Origin: Rhizobium ruizarguesonis
Lineage (GTDB): Bacteria > Pseudomonadota > Alphaproteobacteria > Rhizobiales > Rhizobiaceae
Length of the DNA: 64,000 nucleotides
Reading direction: 5' to 3'
Assembly (NCBI RefSeq): GCF_012349115.1
Contig: NZ_PQIG01000067.1
Coordinates: 124,001 to 188,000, forward strand
Each line of letters opens with the position of its first letter. The first letter of the stretch is position 1. Shown piece by piece: positions 38,140 through 46,389 of this stretch. A program made the position numbers and the translations under genes. Under the pieces are notes generated by a model, which searched no databases, had not been told where the DNA came from, and was given only the letters and a program-made list of their open reading frames with translations.

Positions 38140-39063
38140 GTGGAGAGTCTCGCAAGCGTTGTCGCCTTCGTTCACGCCGTCGAACAGCAGAGCTATGTTG
38201 CAGCCGCTAGGGTTGCCGGAGTTTCGCCGTCCGCGATCGGAAAGGCAGTGGCGCGTCTCGAAAGCCGGCTGGGCGTGCGGCTCTTCAATCGGACAACGCG
38301 CAGTATCAGCCTGACTGAGGAAGGAGCGGTCCTCTACGAGCGCTACAAACGCATCATCGACGACATGGATGATGCAGAAGCCACAATCTCACGAAGCCGG
38401 GAACGTCCAAGGGGGCGCCTTCGCGTCAGTGTGCCGCATATCGTCGGGCACCATCTTCTTATGCCGATCCTGCCTATTTTTGCCGAGCAATTTCCGGAGA
38501 TCGAACTGGACATCGATTTCGAAGACAAGGTGATAGACCTGGTGGCAGAGGGCCTGGATGTCGTCGTGCGGAGTGGCGAGCTCGCCGATGCTCGATTGAT
38601 TGCCCGCCATCTTGGCGACCAGCATTTCGTCGTTTGCGGAAGTCCCGATTATTTCAACCGCCATGGACAACCGGAGACGCCGGATGACCTCTCCCAACAT
38701 GCCTGCATTCACTTCAAATACCCGTCCAGCGGCCGGCTCGCGCCGTGGGCATTCCGCTCACCATACGATCGGGTTCTTTTCCCGAGAAGCCTTACATTCA
38801 ACAATACGGACGCAGGGCTGCGGGCAGCACGGGACGGTTTGGGGCTCGCGCATCTGCCTGTCTACGTCGCAGAGCCCCATATGCGAACCGGAAGTTTGGT
38901 CCCCATCCTGACTTCCTTCATGGTGCCGTACGGCTCGCTCTCGCTCGTCTGGCCCTCCAATCGTCAGCTTTCACCAAAAGTCCGCGCTTTCGTGGATTTT
39001 GTTGTTGCGAACTTTGCCGCCCGACCCGACGCTTTTCGACCAGCGCCAAGTTTGTCGCGATGA
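38140..39063 (+). CDS. LysR-family transcriptional regulator
   Basis: 307 residues with a GTG start. The winged HTH 'LASVVAFVHAVEQQSYVAAARVAGVSPSAIGKAVARLESRLGVRLFNRTTRSISLTEEG' is unmistakable, and the C-terminal domain is periplasmic-binding-protein-like ('GRLRVSVPHIVGHHLLMPILPIFAEQFPEIELDIDFED'). It is divergent from the alpha/beta hydrolase gene and probably activates it. The effector is unknown. Confidence 0.93.
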   Translation: MESLASVVAFVHAVEQQSYVAAARVAGVSPSAIGKAVARLESRLGVRLFNRTTRSISLTEEGAVLYERYKRIIDDMDDAEATISRSRERPRGRLRVSVPHIVGHHLLMPILPIFAEQFPEIELDIDFEDKVIDLVAEGLDVVVRSGELADARLIARHLGDQHFVVCGSPDYFNRHGQPETPDDLSQHACIHFKYPSSGRLAPWAFRSPYDRVLFPRSLTFNNTDAGLRAARDGLGLAHLPVYVAEPHMRTGSLVPILTSFMVPYGSLSLVWPSNRQLSPKVRAFVDFVVANFAARPDAFRPAPSLSR

Positions 39064-39109
39064 TCGAGCTCGGCTGAATGCCGAAGCACGACAGCGCCAC
39101 GCGTCCTTC

Positions 39110-39709
39110 TCACCGATTGGACATCATTCCCCCACCTATGACCGTGAGGTGCAAGGCATCGAGTATGGGGCCGAGCGCGGACAAGCGGATGAGATCCCAT
39201 GCGGGGCCATCGGCCTCAATGCTGGCCGTAGCGCGATCATAGACGGCAACGCACTGCTTGTTGGTGATCCGGGACATGTAGAGAATGCCGTCGAAATCGG
39301 TGCGATCGTAGATTTCCTGACTGAGCCGGCGTCCGCTGGTCTGTGCCCTGGCTCGAACGGCATCTGTCGAAACCCCGAGCAGGTTTGCGCCTTCGTAGCG
39401 CAGGTCGAGCAGGAAACGCGGACTGGGGTTTCGGATAACGGCGATCGAATAGCGGTCGAACTCCTCCCGCAGTATCAATCGCTCGGCCTTGCCTTGAAAC
39501 CGGTCACGAACGATCGTCTCCGCGATCGCCGTCGCGGGATCCTGAGCGAGATAGAGCAACCGGAACTTATCCCTCGGGCTCGAAAACCGCGTCTTGCCGA
39601 AGCCCATACCGAGAGGCGTCGCGGCGTGAGCGCGCGAGATGATTCTGACATAGTCGGTGATGTCGGCGCGAACGGCGAGGCGCTGCAGGACGGCCTTGTC
39701 GAGCGTCAT
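39110..39709 (-). CDS. RES-domain toxin of type II toxin-antitoxin system
   Basis: 199 residues with the RES fold (NAD+-consuming toxins in characterised members). The conserved Arg lies in 'DYVRIISRAHAATPLGMGFGKTRFSSP', the Glu in 'LLYLAQDPATAIAETIVRDRF', and the Ser in 'FDGILYMSRITNKQCVAVYDRA'. The start at 39709 overlaps the antitoxin stop by four bases; the longer frame is not used. When unneutralised, the toxin would deplete NAD+ and arrest growth (family knowledge). Confidence 0.88.
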   Translation of the reverse strand: MTLDKAVLQRLAVRADITDYVRIISRAHAATPLGMGFGKTRFSSPRDKFRLLYLAQDPATAIAETIVRDRFQGKAERLILREEFDRYSIAVIRNPSPRFLLDLRYEGANLLGVSTDAVRARAQTSGRRLSQEIYDRTDFDGILYMSRITNKQCVAVYDRATASIEADGPAWDLIRLSALGPILDALHLTVIGGGMMSNR

Positions 39710-40428
39710 TGCGCGGAGAAATAGGTCTGGGCCGCGTCGACGACCTCCTCCGCATGATCCTGTTGCAAGAGGTTTATGGGCCTGCGCCCGCCCAGCATGG
39801 GATTCGGCTGGCTGAGCCAAAGCCATGCTACCCGCTGATTGGAAACGAGAGCGGCAATCGTTCCTATGCCCTTTGCCGGACGCCCGTCGATGAATTGTTC
39901 GATCGGATAGACGTGCTTCCTCGTTCCTTTCAGCAGCGCGATGACCTCGCCGGCATGCTGCCAGCGATTGAGGGTGGAGCGCGCAATTCCGAAATCGCGC
40001 TGGAGTTCATTTGCGCCGGCAACCGGCCCCGCCCAATCCTCGAGCTTGCGGGCAACCGCAAGCTCGTCCAGCAATCGCTCGCCTTCCTCCGCCGTGGCGA
40101 TCTTCCCAAGCCCTTCGCCTTTGGAGGGTTCCACGGCCTTCGGAATTTCAAGCGCGATCTTGCCGCCATCAGGTGCATCGCTGAAGGACTCTACCAGACC
40201 ACGAATGCGGCGGGTAAGTTCGCCCTGTCGCTTGCTGAGTTCGCGTCGCACGCTAACGGGAAGATCGACAATGGCCGCCGCCGCCGCTCCCGCAATTCTG
40301 GCGGACAGGGCAACCGAGCCGGACTCGAATGTAGCGTCGGCTCTCAGCACATCGGCGACTTTGGCGGCAACACGATCGGCAACCTGCGCCTGACGAGCAC
40401 GACCCTGCTGCACATGGGAACCAGCCAT
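39706..40428 (-). CDS. Xre/MbcA/ParS-type antitoxin with long N-terminal extension
   Basis: 240 residues, longer than the usual 120-160. The C-terminal toxin-binding region is 'NQRVAWLWLSQPNPMLGGRRPINLL' and 'HAEEVVDAAQTYF'. Just before it is a helix-turn-helix-like part ('ELQRDFGIARSTLNRWQHAGEVIALLKGTRKHVYPIEQF'). Residues 1-120 are an Ala/Val/Arg-rich extension without known match. It precedes the RES gene on the same strand with a four-base overlap, the classic antitoxin-first order, and should repress its own promoter. Confidence 0.85.
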   Translation of the reverse strand: MAGSHVQQGRARQAQVADRVAAKVADVLRADATFESGSVALSARIAGAAAAAIVDLPVSVRRELSKRQGELTRRIRGLVESFSDAPDGGKIALEIPKAVEPSKGEGLGKIATAEEGERLLDELAVARKLEDWAGPVAGANELQRDFGIARSTLNRWQHAGEVIALLKGTRKHVYPIEQFIDGRPAKGIGTIAALVSNQRVAWLWLSQPNPMLGGRRPINLLQQDHAEEVVDAAQTYFSAQ

Positions 40429-40465
40429 GAAACTATCTCCATTCTTAGAGGAGCTGATATAGTCT

Positions 40466-40480
40466 CAAATGGCCCATTTG
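40466..40480. promoter_or_regulatory. Palindromic operator before Xre-RES module
   Basis: CAAATGG-C-CCATTTG: a 15-bp palindrome about 40 bases upstream of the antitoxin start. A TTTGTC direct repeat (40477 and 40486) follows. It is a probable autoregulatory operator for the toxin-antitoxin pair. Confidence 0.5.
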
Positions 40481-40527
40481 TCCAGTTTGTCTCATTAATC
40501 GGCTTTTGCTCATGGTGAGACCCCGCA

Positions 40528-40557
40528 ACGCCTCGCGGCATCGAAGCGGCGAGGCGT
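40528..40557 (-). terminator. Hairpin after GH38 gene
   Basis: ACGCCTCGC (40528-40536) and GCGAGGCGT (40549-40557) form a perfect 9-bp stem with a 12-base loop, just after the GH38 stop (minus strand) and before the toxin-antitoxin promoter. It probably isolates the two transcripts. Confidence 0.5.
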
Positions 40558-40575
40558 GATCTCCCCGGAGGAACA

Positions 40576-43500
40576 TCAGGCCTTTTGTAGCTTCCAGGTC
40601 CGGATTTCAAACGGCATCATGTCGGCTGGTCCCTTCCGCTCCGTCGGCTCTTCGAGAATGTTCAGCGGCTGCGATACCTTCCATCCGGAAGGCAGGCTAA
40701 GGGCGAGGCTGCCGCGCCGGCCGGCCGGTTCGTAAAGACGCAGGATAAGCCCATCGCCCTCTTCCGCCGGCTTCAGGCCTGAGAAAGCGACGGGGATGCC
40801 GGTGATCACAAGCGGCGCGAAAGTGCCGGCGGAGAGGCCGCTGGATTCAGCCGAGACGAGCGGTTGGTTGAGATCAATCGCCTCGTCGAGAACGCCGCCT
40901 TCATGCCAGGCACCTTCATGCGGCATCAGCGCATAGGTGAAGCTCTGCTCACCTTCGTCGGCGAGCGGATCCGGATAGATCGGCCCGCGCACGAGGCTCA
41001 TGCCGATCACGTTGCCGCGGGCGCTATGGCCGTATTTGGCATTGTTGAGCAGCGCGACTCCGAAATCCGGCTCGCTGATATCGACGAAGCGGTGCGCGAC
41101 GGCCTCGAACATCGCCAGTTCCCAGGACGTATTCGTGTGCGTTGCCCGCTCGACGATGCCGAAGGCGCATTCGAAGGTCGCCTTGCGGGCCTGCGCGGCG
41201 ACCGGGTTCAGGGTGCGCAGAAGTGTGCGGCGATCATGCCAGTCGATCGTCGTTTCGATGTCGAGCCGCCTGGCGTTGGCCGTCAGCACATAGGTCTGCG
41301 TGACGCTCGAATTCCGGTAACGGTAAACGACGCGGATCGCCGCGCGGTGCGGCCCTTCTTCAACGAGGGTGATACTGTCAGGCGCATCGAGGCGGATGGC
41401 CTTTTCGGCATAATCCGCGTCGATGTCCCAGGCGTCCCAGTTGCGCGGCTTGTCAGCCGGATAGACCCAGAGCTGATTTGCCGAGCCGTCGACCGCTTCC
41501 CGGCCCGATGCCTTGTGAATGAGGCTCACCACCGCCCCGTCCTTGCCGATGGCGACCGAGAGGTGGTCGTTTTCGAGATGGTCGTGACCTGCCTTCAGCC
41601 CGCCCGCCGGCTTGAGCGAGCCCTTGTCGAAAACCGCGACGGACAAGGGCGCGACGAGATCCGCGGTCGCGACGACCGTGCCGTCGGAGAGCGTTGCGCT
41701 GAGCGGCCTCGGCGCGAGGGACGGATTGACGACGACGAGGGCATCGCCAACCCCGCCCTTCGGCAGCTTGGCCGACAGCGCTTGCAATCCCCCCGCCTGT
41801 TCGGCCTTGGCATGTTCGATGACGCCGTCCAGTTCCTGCTCTGCATCCTGATAGACTTCGCGGATGCTCGAGCCCGGCAGAATGTCATGGAACTCGTTCT
41901 TCAGCACCACGCGCCAATCCGACTCGAGGCTTCGGGGCTGCCTGCCTGCTCCGAGCATATGCGCCAGCGAAGCGATGGTTTCCGCGGTGATCAGCGCCCG
42001 TTCGGCCCGGCGGTGCTTGCGCTTGACGCCGCTTTGCGACGTCAGCGTGGCGCGGTGCAGTTCGAGATAGATTTCGCCATCCCACACCGGAAGGTTCTTT
42101 TCCCCAGCGGTGCGGTGTGCCTGCTCGTAATAGCTTTTGACGGTGCCCCATCGCGCCTGCGGGATAGCCGGGAAATCGCGCAACTGCACTTCGCGCTCGA
42201 CCATCTCCGGCGTGACGCCGCCGCCGCCGTCGCCGTAACCGACGGCCAGAAGCGAAGTATCGTGCTGCGTCTTGCCGCGGAAATTCTTCCATGTCGGCAC
42301 GTAACAATCGGGTTGCACGAAGCCGTTATAACCCTGCATCGGATTGTCGAACGTATGGGTCAGCACCCGGCTGCCGTCGAGGCCCTTCCACCAGAAGAGA
42401 TCGGAGGGAATATGGTTGGTCTCGCTCCAGTTGACCTTGATCGTGAAGAAGCTGTCGATGCCACCCTGTCTCAGGATTTGCGGCAACGCGCCGGAAAAGC
42501 CGAAGCAGTCCGGCAGCCAGCAGACCGTATGGCGGGTGCCGAAGGTCTTTTCGAAATAGCGCTGGCCATAGAGAACTTGACGGGCGAGGCTTTCGCCGGT
42601 CGGCATGTTCGTGTCGGGCTCCACCCACATGCCGCCGACGGTTTCCCACTTTCCGTCCACGACCTTCTTTTTGATGCGCTCGAGAAGCGCCGGGTCTTCT
42701 TCTTCCATCTGCGCGTAATAATGGGCGGTCGATTGATTGAAGCGGAAATCGTCGGAGCGTTCCATCAGCGAGAGCGCCGTATTGAAGGTGCGCCGCATTT
42801 TCCGCCGTGTCTCGCGATAAGGCCAAAGCCAGGCGAGATCGATATGCGCATGGCCGGTCAGCAGCAATTCTCCGTTCGGGGGAAAGCGCTTCTGCAGCTC
42901 CTTCAACCGCGCCGTCAGAGCCTTGAAGGCTGCGGCTGCCGAGCCGCTCTGCTCGTCTGTGAGGCCTGCCGGATTAACCTCAAGTTCCGGCAGTTCCCAG
43001 ATCTTCTGCTGCATGACGGCGCTGGATGTGCGGGAGATATAGGCCGCCGTATCCGACGGCCAGTCGAGGCTGCGCAACGCATGCTCGGCGGCATCCATCA
43101 GGTGCGGCACGACTTCATGCTCGCCCAGCACCTCGATTGCCTCAGAAACCTGCTTCAACAGAAGATGCAGGCGATGAGCCGGTCCATCGAGCCAGATAGA
43201 CCGCGCCTTGTTGAGCTTGGGCGCTCGATTGGGCTCGCCGAACGGAAAGCGGGCGACGGTTTCTGTTGCGATCGAGAAGCGGCGGCCCTTCACCGGGAAT
43301 TCCTGATGATAGGGATCGAGACCGAATGTTTCCGTCTCGCCATCGGGATAGCTCAGCGTAATCAGGCTCTCGCCGCCGAGATCGAGCTGCAGGCGAATAT
43401 CTGCGAGAGGCCACGCCTCCGGCGCTTCAGCAGTGGCGGCAAAATGCACCACCCCCTGGCGGTGCGGCCAATCCTGGTGATGTGCGATCGGCTCGCCCTC

Positions 43501-43605
43501 GAAAGTCCAGCCGTCGATCGTAGCACTTTGTCGATCTCGCCAATGCGCCAACTCGGCAATGCGAACTTTCAGACGATCGAGGCGCTGGGCAATGGTCAGA
43601 GGCAT
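40576..43605 (-). CDS. Alpha-mannosidase, glycoside hydrolase family 38
   Basis: 1009 residues. The zinc-site region is 'GHAHIDLAWLWPYRETRRKMRRTF' (about 251-273). The nucleophile Asp is about 366 in 'VCWLPDCFGFSGALPQIL'. The middle helical region and C-terminal beta domains ('PLSVAVFDKGSLKPAGG', 'RLDIETTIDWHDRRTLLRTLNPV') match bacterial GH38 class II enzymes. No signal peptide, so it is cytosolic. It hydrolyses alpha-mannosyl linkages of imported oligosaccharides. AGGA precedes the ATG. It has a promoter/operator block nearly identical to that of the 55676 importer operon. Confidence 0.94.
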   Translation of the reverse strand: MPLTIAQRLDRLKVRIAELAHWRDRQSATIDGWTFEGEPIAHHQDWPHRQGVVHFAATAEAPEAWPLADIRLQLDLGGESLITLSYPDGETETFGLDPYHQEFPVKGRRFSIATETVARFPFGEPNRAPKLNKARSIWLDGPAHRLHLLLKQVSEAIEVLGEHEVVPHLMDAAEHALRSLDWPSDTAAYISRTSSAVMQQKIWELPELEVNPAGLTDEQSGSAAAAFKALTARLKELQKRFPPNGELLLTGHAHIDLAWLWPYRETRRKMRRTFNTALSLMERSDDFRFNQSTAHYYAQMEEEDPALLERIKKKVVDGKWETVGGMWVEPDTNMPTGESLARQVLYGQRYFEKTFGTRHTVCWLPDCFGFSGALPQILRQGGIDSFFTIKVNWSETNHIPSDLFWWKGLDGSRVLTHTFDNPMQGYNGFVQPDCYVPTWKNFRGKTQHDTSLLAVGYGDGGGGVTPEMVEREVQLRDFPAIPQARWGTVKSYYEQAHRTAGEKNLPVWDGEIYLELHRATLTSQSGVKRKHRRAERALITAETIASLAHMLGAGRQPRSLESDWRVVLKNEFHDILPGSSIREVYQDAEQELDGVIEHAKAEQAGGLQALSAKLPKGGVGDALVVVNPSLAPRPLSATLSDGTVVATADLVAPLSVAVFDKGSLKPAGGLKAGHDHLENDHLSVAIGKDGAVVSLIHKASGREAVDGSANQLWVYPADKPRNWDAWDIDADYAEKAIRLDAPDSITLVEEGPHRAAIRVVYRYRNSSVTQTYVLTANARRLDIETTIDWHDRRTLLRTLNPVAAQARKATFECAFGIVERATHTNTSWELAMFEAVAHRFVDISEPDFGVALLNNAKYGHSARGNVIGMSLVRGPIYPDPLADEGEQSFTYALMPHEGAWHEGGVLDEAIDLNQPLVSAESSGLSAGTFAPLVITGIPVAFSGLKPAEEGDGLILRLYEPAGRRGSLALSLPSGWKVSQPLNILEEPTERKGPADMMPFEIRTWKLQKA

Positions 43606-43704
43606 AGCTTATCCTGTTGAAAATCGACGGCTGGCAATCTTGTCGTCATGCTTTTGGGGTCGTGGTCATGGTTTTGGGGGAGATGAAGATGGCGCGACCG
43701 ACAT
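43596..43704 (-). other. Possible chain of leader ORFs before GH38
   Basis: Three tiny minus-strand frames: 43704-43666 (12 codons), 43669-43646 (7 codons) and 43649-43596 (17 codons). Each start overlaps the previous stop as ATGA, and the last overlaps the GH38 ATG at 43605. The first has a GGAGGAGG upstream, but about 15 bases away. This could be translational coupling or chance. Confidence 0.25.
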
Positions 43705-43745
43705 CGCGATTGCCCGGCCCCTCCTCCAAGCGGGCTTGCAGAGTC

Positions 43746-43778
43746 TTAGATTAAGTAACTTTGATTTGGCGTCAAGCC
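43746..43778 (-). promoter_or_regulatory. Promoter/operator block for GH38 (regulon site A)
   Basis: Read on the minus strand, TTGACG (43775-43770), a 16-base spacer and TAATCT (43753-43748) form a promoter. The spacer contains the near-palindrome AAGTTACTT (AAGTAACTT on the plus strand, 43753-43761). The 33-base block matches 55567-55599 at 30 positions. Confidence 0.72.
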
Positions 43779-43876
43779 CGGAAGAAGTGAACCGGGGTTT
43801 ACCGGGTGTCACCGTGACGCCATGTTCTTGCGAAAGCTTGCTTGCTCGACCAGACGCTCTCGCGCGTGAGGTTAGA

Positions 43877-44896
43877 TTACAAGGAGCACACCGAAAGTCG
43901 CTCCACCAAATTGCAGGACATAACTCGACTGCTCGGGCAAACTTCGCTTCCCGCCACCACGCTATTCAACAATTCCGCACCTTGCAGACCGAGATCGTAA
44001 TATGGCAAAGCGGCAGTGGTCAGCTCCGGCCTCAGCGCCAGGGAAACCGTCCGGAAATCGTCAAAGCCGACAATACTGACATCCTCGGGAATCCGAAGAC
44101 CCATTGCCATCGCCGCGATGTAGACTTGGATCGCCATTTCGTCGTTGCCGCTCATGATTGCGGTCGGTCGATCCTTTTGTTGAAGCATCTCGGTGGCGGC
44201 AGCAAAAACGTAATTCTTCTCTGCTCCAACCGGTCCTTCCATGCCTAGACGGATACTAAGGTCGCTCTCCGCAAGGCCAAAGTCTCCGGTGGTTTTGCGG
44301 AAAGCATCGAGGCGCAGTTCCGCGCCAAGCAAAATTGGATTGAGTCGGATGTAGCCGATCTTTCGATGGCCCCTTTCAAGCAGATAGCGTGTCAGATTCT
44401 GCGCACCCTGGTAGTCATCGGGTTCGATTGACGGCAACAATTCGCTCGTGCGAGGTCGACAGTTGATCATGACTGTGGGGATACCGACGTCGCCGGTTTC
44501 GGGGTCAACGATGCGATGGTACATCGTTACGTAGAGAACACCGTCAATGCGGTGCGATTGGAACATTTTCCAAATTTTAATTTCCTGCTCGGACGCACCG
44601 CCGGTGTTTGCCATCAGGATGGTCTTGCCGTTGGCATTGGCCCAATCCTGGATCCCGCGAACGATATCCACTGAATAAGGCGTCGTCGACACGTAGTCAG
44701 CGATGATACCAAATGTGTTGGAGCGACTTGAGCGTATTTGGCGCGCGGCCATATTGGGCACATATCCGAGGTCTCGAATTGCCCTTTCGACCCTCTCCCT
44801 CGTTTCCTCGGTCACATATGGTTCGCCGTTGATAACGCGAGACACAGTTTTGTTGGAAACCCCCGCCACTTTCGCGACGCTGACTATGCTCACCAT
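43877..44896 (-). CDS. LacI-family transcriptional regulator
   Basis: 339 residues. The N-terminal HTH is 'SIVSVAKVAGVSNKTVSRVINGEPYVTEETRERVERAIRDLGYVPNMAARQIRSSRSN', followed by the periplasmic-binding-protein fold ('FGIIADYVSTTPYSVDIVRGIQDWANANGKTILMANTGG'; 'AIMSGNDEMAIQVYIAAMAMGLRIPEDVSIVGFDDFRTVSLALRPELTT'). GGAG lies 10 bases before the ATG. It is divergent from the CUT1 importer/GH91/GH32 operon, with three operator copies in the gap, so it is almost certainly the local repressor. Confidence 0.94.
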   Translation of the reverse strand: MVSIVSVAKVAGVSNKTVSRVINGEPYVTEETRERVERAIRDLGYVPNMAARQIRSSRSNTFGIIADYVSTTPYSVDIVRGIQDWANANGKTILMANTGGASEQEIKIWKMFQSHRIDGVLYVTMYHRIVDPETGDVGIPTVMINCRPRTSELLPSIEPDDYQGAQNLTRYLLERGHRKIGYIRLNPILLGAELRLDAFRKTTGDFGLAESDLSIRLGMEGPVGAEKNYVFAAATEMLQQKDRPTAIMSGNDEMAIQVYIAAMAMGLRIPEDVSIVGFDDFRTVSLALRPELTTAALPYYDLGLQGAELLNSVVAGSEVCPSSRVMSCNLVERLSVCSL

Positions 44897-44939
44897 CTAC
44901 GCCAATCTCCTTGTCGGGATTCGTTTTAGACCAGACGCA

Positions 44940-44997
44940 TGACAACGTCGACATATTTTTCTGACAACGTCGTCATTCCATATTGACAACGTCGTCA
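44940..44997. promoter_or_regulatory. Three LacI operators with exact 22-bp spacing
   Basis: Copies at 44940-44953 (TGACAACGTCGACA), 44962-44975 and 44984-44997 (both TGACAACGTCGTCA). The consensus is an imperfect palindrome with central CG, as LacI-family operators have. Start-to-start distance is 22 bp for both intervals, close to two helical turns. The third copy overlaps a TTGACA (44983-44988) likely to be the importer -35. Confidence 0.8.
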
Positions 44998-45066
44998 TAC
45001 GAGGACTACCTTCGCACCAAGAAGGAGGGCTCAGTGCAAGTGCAGCGAGCCGACAGGGAGGAATCA

Positions 45067-46326
45067 ATGAAGAAATTGCTTGGTGCCAGCGCACTCGCGC
45101 TTGTTTTCATGGCCGCCACTGCCAATGCCGAAACCATCAACATTCTGGTGGAAGGCGGCGGCGAAATGTTGCAGAAGGCGGTCGCCGAGAAGTTTACTGC
45201 CGAAACAGGCATCAAGGTGAACTTCACGACCGTTCCCTATCAGGGTGTCTTTGACAAGTTCTCGGCCGAAATCGCCTCAGGCTCTTCCGCGTTCGATGTC
45301 GTGACGATCGACGTCGTGTGGAATGCGAAATTTGCAAGCCACGTCGAGGATCTCTCGGCTCTTTTCACCGATGCGGTTCGCGCGGATCTGCCGCCTTCCT
45401 TGCTTGCCGATGCGAAGGTCGGTGACAAGCTGATCGGCATGCCTGCCTGGGCCAATGCCGAGATCGTGTTCTATCGCAAGGATCTGTTTGATAAGGCTGA
45501 GGAAAAGGAGGCTTTTCAGGCCAAGTATGGCTATCCTCTCGCGCCGCCCAAAACCTGGCAGCAGTGGCGCGACATTGCGAAATTCTTCACGCGTGACACC
45601 GACGGCGATGGAAAGACTGACTTCTGGGGCACCGACACCATCGGCACGTTTTCAGAGGAATGGATGGCGCATGTGCTGCAGGCGGGTTCGCCAGGGGTGA
45701 TCCTCGATAAGGACGGGCAGGTCATTATCGACAACGAGGCGCACAAAAAGGCACTTGAATTCTACATCGCGCCGCACTGCATTGATCATTCCGTTCCTGA
45801 AAATGTGAACGAAATCGGCTGGGGCGAGGCGCAGAACCTGTTCTACCAGGGCAAAACAGCCATGATGAAGTTCTGGGCGCACGCCTACAAGATGACGCCT
45901 CCGGATTCAAAGGTCAGCGGCAAAGTCGGCGTGGTGCCAATGCTGGCCGGCGACGCCGGGGTCGCCGCTGTTCCCGGGCCTTGGTACAACGTCGTTCCTT
46001 CGACATCCCAGCACAAGGATGCAGCGAAAAAATTCATCTCGTTTGCTATCGCCAACAATGCCCTGGGTATCGAAGCTCCCCTCGGCCTTGCCGCGACGAA
46101 CTCCGCCTATCGCAGCTATTCAGGCAAGGCCGGCTATGAGCACTTCCCTCCACTTCTTGAGACGCTGAGCGCGCCTACCACCCAGGGCCGGCCGATCAAT
46201 GAAAAATATCAGGAAATCGTCGATGAAGCTGTTCTCCCGGCTATCCAGCAGGCGCTGACCTGCAAGGCGGATGTCGGCGAGGTCCTGACGGAAGCCAAGG
46301 AAACGATCGAGGACATTCTCAACTAG
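45067..46326 (+). CDS. CUT1 ABC transporter sugar-binding protein
   Basis: 419 residues with a clear signal peptide (MKKLLGASALALVFMAATANA). It is a family-1 extracellular binding protein ('INILVEGGGEMLQKAVAEKFTAETGIKVNFTTVPYQGVFDKFSAEIASGSSAFDVVTIDVVWNAKFASH'). GGAGG lies 6 bases before ATG 45067; the longer frame to 44983 runs through the operators and is rejected. It is followed by two permeases, an ATPase, GH91 and GH32, so the ligand is likely a fructose-containing di- or oligosaccharide. Confidence 0.94.
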   Translation: MKKLLGASALALVFMAATANAETINILVEGGGEMLQKAVAEKFTAETGIKVNFTTVPYQGVFDKFSAEIASGSSAFDVVTIDVVWNAKFASHVEDLSALFTDAVRADLPPSLLADAKVGDKLIGMPAWANAEIVFYRKDLFDKAEEKEAFQAKYGYPLAPPKTWQQWRDIAKFFTRDTDGDGKTDFWGTDTIGTFSEEWMAHVLQAGSPGVILDKDGQVIIDNEAHKKALEFYIAPHCIDHSVPENVNEIGWGEAQNLFYQGKTAMMKFWAHAYKMTPPDSKVSGKVGVVPMLAGDAGVAAVPGPWYNVVPSTSQHKDAAKKFISFAIANNALGIEAPLGLAATNSAYRSYSGKAGYEHFPPLLETLSAPTTQGRPINEKYQEIVDEAVLPAIQQALTCKADVGEVLTEAKETIEDILN

Positions 46327-46349
46327 CCTCGTACATTCCTCAACATCGT

Positions 46350-46366
46350 GGGGCAAAATATGCCCC
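46350..46366 (+). terminator. Intercistronic hairpin after sugar-binding protein gene
   Basis: GGGGCA (46350-46355), AAATA loop, TGCCCC (46361-46366), between the binding-protein stop and first permease. It is short but GC-rich and not followed by a T tract, so it is likely a message stabiliser or partial terminator. Confidence 0.5.
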
Positions 46367-46389
46367 GCCCTTAGCTTTCGGAGACGGAC

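Noticed and set aside
40864..43620. 918-codon open frame on the plus strand opposite the GH38 gene
   Set aside because: It is antisense to a GH38 enzyme with intact catalytic motifs. Its predicted protein is rich in Arg/Asp/Glu without domains, as expected from GC-rich codon bias on the complementary strand.
44940..44997. Regular 22-bp repeats considered as a CRISPR-like array
   Set aside because: The repeats are only 14 bp with 8-bp gaps, palindromic, and lie between a LacI gene and its target operon, so they are operators.
44983..45066. Longer N-terminus for the sugar-binding protein at 45067
   Set aside because: The extra codons run through the third LacI operator and the expected promoter, and would bury the signal peptide. 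GGAGG lies directly before ATG 45067.
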